From assembly GCF_000262345.1 (NCBI RefSeq), contig NZ_AJTQ01000183.1, positions 1-35,640 of the forward strand: a stretch of DNA of 35,640 bases, read 5' to 3'. The notes below the pieces were generated by a model. That model had not been told where the DNA came from, searched no databases, and was given only the letters and a program-made list of their open reading frames with translations. Origin of the DNA: Streptomyces xiaopingdaonensis (GTDB taxonomy: Bacteria > Actinomycetota > Actinomycetes > Streptomycetales > Streptomycetaceae). A program made the translations under genes and the position numbers. Shown in pieces: positions 31,511-35,640 of this stretch. Every line of letters begins with the position of its first letter. Position 1 is the first letter of the stretch.

Positions 31511-32685
31511 GGCAGCTCCTTCAGGCCGAGTTCGGTGAGGAGTTCGCGGGCGACGCCGAGCTCCGCTGCGATGCCGTCGGCGAGTTGGGCCCTGTTCTGC
31601 GGGCGCAGCGCGGCGGGGAGGGCCTGCCAGGTGTAGGTCTCCACTTCCAGGTGGTGGGTGAGCGGCACGGGCCCGCCGACCAACCGGGCGAGTGCGCGGC
31701 GCAGTTCGCCGAGGGTGGCGGTGAGCGGCGGCGCGAGCGGCGCGTGGAGCGGGACGTGGAAGTGCGACCGCCAGGGACCGGCGGTGGGCAGGGCGCCGGG
31801 CGCGAGCGCCTCGCCCAGGTCGTCCCGGTAGCGCAGTCCTGCGGGGGTCAGGGCGCGGGTCTGGTGGAGGAAGCGCGGTTCGGCGAAGTCGGCGAGGGCG
31901 GCCCGCACCCCGGGCAGGGCCGGGTGCTCGGCGTGGAGTGCCGCTGAGAGCTGGCACTTGACGAGCGGTATCCCGGCCTCGCCGAGCGCGTCGAGCGAGG
32001 TGTCGGGGTCCTCGAACCCGGCGGCGAGGTGGCAGGTGTCGAGGCAGACGCCGACTCGGTGGTGCGGGGGCGCCTCGGGCCCGGTGAGCGCGTCGACGGC
32101 GTCCGCCGTCGTCTCGACCGTGCACCCGGGCTCGGGTTCGAGTCCGACGCGGACGGCGCGCCCGGTCAACTCTTTTAGCGCGTCGAGGCGTTGGGCGAGG
32201 GTGCTCAGGTTGGCGAGGGCAGCGGTGCGCGCCTCGGGTCCGAACTCGGTGCGCCAGGCGAGCGGGAGGGTCGAGATCGTGCCCTCGGTGACGTCCTCGG
32301 GCAGCAGCGAGCTGAGGAGGCGGGCGAGGTCCGTGGTGTGGTCGAGGCGGGCGCGTTCGGTCCAATCGGGCCGGTAGACACGGTATTTGACGCGGTCGTC
32401 GCCGAACCCCTGGTAGGGGAAGCCGTTGAGTGTGACGACCTCGAGTCCTGCCGACTCCAGCGCCGTCCTGAGGGTGCGGACGGTCCCCGGGTCCTCGCTG
32501 AGCGTGCGGGCGGCGCTGCGTGCGAGCCACAGCCCGATGCCGAGCCGGTCCCGGTGGAGGCGTCGGCGCACCGGCTCGGCGTAGTCGACGAGTTGGCGCA
32601 GGACACCTTCGAAGTCCTCGGCGGCGTGGACGTTGGTGCAGTAGGAGACGTGGACGGTCGAGCCGTCGGGGTGGCGGAATCGCAT
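31507..32685 (-). CDS. eboE: EboE, metabolite traffic TIM-barrel protein
   Basis: 392-aa protein of the EboE family (xylose-isomerase-like TIM barrel). Family-typical segments are VHVSYCTNVHAAEDF at the N-terminus, LNGFPYQGFGDDRVKYRVYRP, VGLEPEPGCTVET (metal Glu), VGVCLDTCHLAAGFED (Asp/His) and the C-terminal HHLEVETYTWQALP. EboE is a core member of ebo clusters. In cyanobacteria the ebo genes are needed to move the scytonemin monomer to the periplasm. ATG 32685 has GAGGAA upstream. It sits 10 bp after eboB and overlaps the phosphodiesterase gene by 4 bp. A short AT-rich run (CTAAAAGAG) is seen near 32170. Confidence 0.93.
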   Translation of the reverse strand: MRFRHPDGSTVHVSYCTNVHAAEDFEGVLRQLVDYAEPVRRRLHRDRLGIGLWLARSAARTLSEDPGTVRTLRTALESAGLEVVTLNGFPYQGFGDDRVKYRVYRPDWTERARLDHTTDLARLLSSLLPEDVTEGTISTLPLAWRTEFGPEARTAALANLSTLAQRLDALKELTGRAVRVGLEPEPGCTVETTADAVDALTGPEAPPHHRVGVCLDTCHLAAGFEDPDTSLDALGEAGIPLVKCQLSAALHAEHPALPGVRAALADFAEPRFLHQTRALTPAGLRYRDDLGEALAPGALPTAGPWRSHFHVPLHAPLAPPLTATLGELRRALARLVGGPVPLTHHLEVETYTWQALPAALRPQNRAQLADGIAAELGVARELLTELGLKELP

Positions 32686-32695
32686 GCCCGCTTCC

Positions 32696-33556
32696 TCATT
32701 CCCCGCCGCGCAGCACGGAGTTGCCCGCGTGGGAGGCGCCGTAGGCCGGTGCGTCGGCGGCGAGTTCGGGCGCGAGCCGGCCGCTCTGCCCGTAGAACGC
32801 CACCGGGTTGTGCCACAGGACGCGCTCGACGTCCTCCTCGGTGAAGCCGTCCGCGAGCATGGCGTCAGCGGTCTGCCGGGTCTTCAGCGGATCGCTGTGG
32901 CCCCAGTCGGCGGCGGAGTTGACGAGGACGCGCTCCGTGCCGTGGCGCCGCAGGATGCGGACCATGCGGTCCGGGTCCATCTTGGTGTCGGGGTAGATGG
33001 AGAAGCCGAGCCAGCAGCCGCTCTCCGCCGCCGCGTCCACCGTGGTCTCGTTGAGGTGGTCCAACACGACGCGTTCGGGGGCGAGTCGGGACTCGCGGAC
33101 GACGTCGACGGTACGCGCCAGGCCGGCGGCCTTGTCCCGGTGCGGGGTGTGGACGAGGGCCGGTAGCTCGAACTCGGCCGCCAGCTCGAGTTGCCGGGCG
33201 AGCGCCTCGTCCTCCTCCGGCGTCATCGAGTCGTAGCCGATCTCTCCCACGGCGACGACGCCGTCCTTGAGCAGGTACCGCGGCAGCGCGTCGAGGACGG
33301 GGGCGCAGCGGGGGTCGTTGGCCTCCTTGGGGTTGAGCGCGAGCGTGCAGTGGTGGGCGATGCCGAACTGGGAGGCGCGGAAGGGTTCCCAGCCGATGAG
33401 GGCGTCGAAGTAGTCGTAGAAGGACTCGGGAGAGGTGCGGGGCTGACCCAGCCAGAACGACGGCTCGACGAGCGCGCGGACGCCGGCCGCGTGCATCGCG
33501 CGGTAGTCGTCCGTGGTGCGCGAGGTCATGTGGATGTGCGGGTCGAAGATGCGCAT
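32696..33556 (-). CDS. eboB: EboB, TatD-family metal-dependent hydrolase
   Basis: 286-aa TIM-barrel amidohydrolase-type protein related to TatD. The metal motif is MRIFDPHIHM (His7 and His9). VGEIGYDSM holds the bridging Glu near residue 105, LVHTPHRDKA the third His, DHLNETT the fourth, and NSAADWGHSD the catalytic Asp. This matches the EboB group, which is close to but distinct from DNA-processing TatD nucleases. The ATG at 33556 shares its A with the eboA stop (TGATG), showing tight coupling. Substrate unknown. Confidence 0.92.
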   Translation of the reverse strand: MRIFDPHIHMTSRTTDDYRAMHAAGVRALVEPSFWLGQPRTSPESFYDYFDALIGWEPFRASQFGIAHHCTLALNPKEANDPRCAPVLDALPRYLLKDGVVAVGEIGYDSMTPEEDEALARQLELAAEFELPALVHTPHRDKAAGLARTVDVVRESRLAPERVVLDHLNETTVDAAAESGCWLGFSIYPDTKMDPDRMVRILRRHGTERVLVNSAADWGHSDPLKTRQTADAMLADGFTEEDVERVLWHNPVAFYGQSGRLAPELAADAPAYGASHAGNSVLRGGE

Positions 33557-34191
33557 CAGGACTCCTCGGAGGGGGATTCGGCAAGGGCCAGGGCGCGGTG
33601 GAGGTCTTCCGGTACGGGGCGTCCCGCGGCGGTGCGCTCCCGTGCGAAGTCGCGCAGCATGCGGGCGAGTTCGGTGTCGCCTGCTGCGCGTGCCGGCAGT
33701 TCGGCGACGGCGCTCAGCGGCACCTGCGTGAAGAGGCACTTGAGGATGGCGTGGCGCCAGGCGTGCGCGTCGAGGCGTTCGGCCGCGTACGGCCCGACGG
33801 CCGCGGCGACGAGCCGTGTGTCGTTGGTGCGCAGTGCGTCGGCCACGAGGGGAAGCCCCGCGTCGCCGAGGTCGAGGTGGGGCAGCGCGTGGAGGACGGC
33901 GCGGCGTTCGTCGGCGGTGCCCTCGCGGTAGAGGCGCGTCGCGGTGTCGGCGTCGACGCCGGCGGCGTGGAGGAGGAGTATCCGGGCGGCGTCGGTGGCG
34001 GGCAGGTGGTGCGCGGGGCCTTCCGCGGTGGCGCACCGGCGTCCGGCGGCGGCGAAGTGCCGCTCCCACCGCGGCAGTTGGCTCTCCTCCCCCTCGCGTG
34101 CGTCGGAGAGGGCGGTGTGCAGCCACGTACGGGCCGCGGCGTCGAGGCGCAGTTCGAGGGCGGTGCGCAGGGTCGCGAGCGGCGTCAGCAC
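33556..34191 (-). CDS. eboA: EboA-domain protein
   Basis: 211-aa helical protein. It begins LTPLATLRTALELRLDAAAR and contains RWERHFAAAGRRC and, near the end, AWRHAILKCLFTQVPLSAV, the most conserved EboA stretch. No catalytic motif, signal or membrane span is visible. The many short amphipathic helices suggest a repeat scaffold, which is inference. GTG 34191 follows GGAGGGAGG and overlaps the upstream epimerase-like gene by 7 bp. EboA is a marker of ebo clusters; its activity is unknown. Confidence 0.9.
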   Translation of the reverse strand: MLTPLATLRTALELRLDAAARTWLHTALSDAREGEESQLPRWERHFAAAGRRCATAEGPAHHLPATDAARILLLHAAGVDADTATRLYREGTADERRAVLHALPHLDLGDAGLPLVADALRTNDTRLVAAAVGPYAAERLDAHAWRHAILKCLFTQVPLSAVAELPARAAGDTELARMLRDFARERTAAGRPVPEDLHRALALAESPSEES

Positions 34192-35135
34192 GGTCGGCGC
34201 CTCCCTCCGGCCGCGGCGGACACGGCGGGGCCGCGCACCGGTCCCGGCTGCGCGGACGCGGATTCGGCGTCGGTGAGGGCGTGGAGGGACTCGGCGGCGA
34301 GGCGGGGCCCGGCGTGCGAGTCGCGGGGCAGCTCCACGGTGACGAGCCCGGTGTACTCCGCCTCGCGGAGGGCGGCGAGCACGGGCGGCAGGTCCATCTC
34401 GCCCTCGCCGAAGGGGAGATGCTCGTGCACTCCGCGGCGCATGTCCTCGATCTGCACGTGCCGCAGCCAGGGCCGGGCTGCGGCGACGCACTCGGCGGGG
34501 GTCTGCGGCTCCAGGCAGAGGCAGTGCCCGAGGTCGAGCGTGAGGCCGAGCCCCGGCGGGTCGCCGAGCCCGTCGCGGAGCCGGTGGAACCCTGCGAGGT
34601 CGCCGAGGAGGTGGCCGGGTTCGGGTTCGACGGCGAGCGGCACCCCGAGCGCCTGCGCGGGGGCGAGGACGGTGCCGATGCCGTCGACGAGCCGCTGCCA
34701 GCCGAGGTGCTCGGGGTCGCCCTCCGGCAGGACGCCGCTGAAACAGTGCACGGCGTGGGCGCCGAGGTCCCCGGCGACGCGGACTGCCTTGAGCAGAAGG
34801 GCGGTTCGCCGGGCGCGCGCGTCGGCGTCCGCGTCGAGGAGGGTGGGGTGGTGCTTGCGGCGCGCGTCGAGGACGTAGCGGGCGCCGGTCTCGACCGTGG
34901 CGGTGAGCCCGTGCCGCTCCAGCAGGGCGGCCACCTCGGCGGTGCGGCGGGCGAGGCCGGGGGTCTCCGGGTCGAGGTGCATGTGGTCGAGGGTGAGGCC
35001 GACGCCGTCGTAGCCGAGGTCGGCGAGGAGTGCGAGTGCGTCGGGGAGCCGCAGGTCGGTGAGGCCGTTGGTGCCGTAGGCGTACCTCAACCGCCGTCGG
35101 GTGGGGCGGGGTTCGGTGCGAGGGGGAGTGCTCAC
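34185..35135 (-). CDS. TIM-barrel sugar phosphate isomerase/epimerase-like protein in the ebo operon
   Basis: 316-aa cytosolic xylose-isomerase-like TIM barrel. Metal-type residues fall in VEPEPGHLLGD (Glu), TLDLGHCLCLEP (Asp, His), HVQIEDM and TVELPRDSH (last Glu). The N-terminus (RLRYAYGTNGLTDLRLPDALALLADLGYDG) is typical of the family. GTG 35135 overlaps the EboC stop by 4 bp (GTGA). With EboE and the Tat-exported protein it makes three related TIM barrels in one operon. It is not one of the six standard Ebo proteins, so it looks like an added actinobacterial member. Reaction unknown. Confidence 0.88.
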   Translation of the reverse strand: MSTPPRTEPRPTRRRLRYAYGTNGLTDLRLPDALALLADLGYDGVGLTLDHMHLDPETPGLARRTAEVAALLERHGLTATVETGARYVLDARRKHHPTLLDADADARARRTALLLKAVRVAGDLGAHAVHCFSGVLPEGDPEHLGWQRLVDGIGTVLAPAQALGVPLAVEPEPGHLLGDLAGFHRLRDGLGDPPGLGLTLDLGHCLCLEPQTPAECVAAARPWLRHVQIEDMRRGVHEHLPFGEGEMDLPPVLAALREAEYTGLVTVELPRDSHAGPRLAAESLHALTDAESASAQPGPVRGPAVSAAAGGRRRPC

Positions 35136-35640
35136 GTGGGGCTCACCTTTCTGGAGAGCCGGCGGGAGAGGGGGAGGAGGCCGAGCAGCGGCAGGGCCGT
35201 CCGCCAGGCGCCGGTCCTGGCGGCGAGCGCGGCCTGTAGCGGGATCATGGCGCGGATGCCGCCGCCCACCGCGCGCTGCACCAGCGGCGGCGACGGGTTG
35301 AGCGCGGCGTGCGCCAACGGGCGTGCCGCCGCGGCCCCGTAGAGCCCGGCGGCGGCCTGGGCCGACGTGGCGACCCAGCGAGCGGAGCGGCCCGCGCCGC
35401 TCAAGCCACCTGTACTCGGCGGGTGTTGACGCCTTCTGCCCGCGACCGCGGCAACGCCGGCCACGGTGCCGAGCGCGAGCAGCGGCGCCTTGGCGGAACC
35501 GCCCTGCGTCTCCTCGCGGGAGACTCCGGTCACCGCGAGCGTGTGCACCGAGAGCAGTCCCGCGGGGCCGAGCGCCCGCCGCATCCCGGGCCCGCGGGCA
35601 GTGGCCGCGGCGCCCAGCAGCAGGTCGAGCCCGCGGGCCG
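35132..35640 (-). CDS. eboC: EboC, UbiA-like prenyltransferase (C-terminal part, runs off the window)
   Basis: Last 168 residues of a membrane protein whose 5' part is beyond the right edge. Visible pieces are ARGLDLLLGAAATARG, GLLSVHTLAVTGVSREE, and several Ala/Gly/Leu-rich spans. They fit the second half of a UbiA-type prenyltransferase in the EboC group. The Asp-rich motif that binds prenyl diphosphate is expected earlier and cannot be checked. Identity rests on these fragments plus its place directly before the other ebo genes. An in-frame Met at 35584 exists but lies inside the conserved region and is not a likely start. Confidence 0.75.
   Translation of the reverse strand, partial: ARGLDLLLGAAATARGPGMRRALGPAGLLSVHTLAVTGVSREETQGGSAKAPLLALGTVAGVAAVAGRRRQHPPSTGGLSGAGRSARWVATSAQAAAGLYGAAAARPLAHAALNPSPPLVQRAVGGGIRAMIPLQAALAARTGAWRTALPLLGLLPLSRRLSRKVSPT

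Noticed and set aside
1..35640. CRISPR array, insertion sequence or prophage
   Set aside because: No regularly spaced repeats, transposase, integrase or phage structural genes were found.

Overview
The window reads as chromosomal DNA from a Streptomyces or a very close actinobacterium. It is strongly GC-rich with G/C at nearly all third codon positions, uses many GTG starts, and carries families typical of that genus: an AfsR/SARP regulator, DUF397 and DUF5753 proteins, DUF7848, a solo cytochrome P450 and Tat-exported proteins. No IS element, phage module, rRNA or CRISPR array was seen. One tRNA, tRNA-Leu(GAG), is present.

Region 1 (1-5863) holds an AfsR-type SARP regulator, a PrmC-related methyltransferase, an AadA-like aminoglycoside nucleotidyltransferase and a YdcF/DUF218 protein. 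Region 2 (5931-8841) is a block of small genes. On the minus strand a DUF5753 helix-turn-helix regulator is followed by two DUF397 proteins, the Scr1/Scr2 toxin-antitoxin-like arrangement. Divergent from it is a compact operon of DUF7848 and three mini-proteins, including a 38-aa Cys/His protein. Region 3 (8937-13513) has an SDR plus MerR operon, a zinc alcohol dehydrogenase, an orphan DUF397 gene with its own promoter-like region, and an AAC(6')-like GNAT acetyltransferase divergent from a P450. Region 4 (13866-19022) is three transporters in a row: BCCT, L-lactate permease and a DHA2-type MFS exporter.

Region 5 (18995-25209, minus strand) is a full L-rhamnose catabolic operon: MFS transporter, RhaI isomerase, fused rhamnulose-1-phosphate aldolase/lactaldehyde dehydrogenase, and RhaB kinase (stated in transcription order). 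A perfect 12-bp LacI-type palindrome sits just in front of rhaI. The regulator that would bind it is not in the window. Region 6 (25592-28908) has a second zinc alcohol dehydrogenase, a truncated Tat-signal reading frame, the tRNA-Leu gene with its terminator, and a DUF2254 membrane protein.

Region 7 (29010-35640, minus strand, running off the right edge) is the most interesting part. It is a tightly coupled seven-gene operon of the ebo type: EboC (partial), a TIM-barrel epimerase-like protein, EboA, EboB (TatD-like), EboE, an EboF-like phosphodiesterase and a Tat-exported TIM-barrel protein. Ebo clusters are linked elsewhere to making or moving unknown small molecules out of the cytoplasm. 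No product is known to me for this actinobacterial version. EboD, the sugar-phosphate-cyclase-like member, is not in the window and may lie beyond the right edge.
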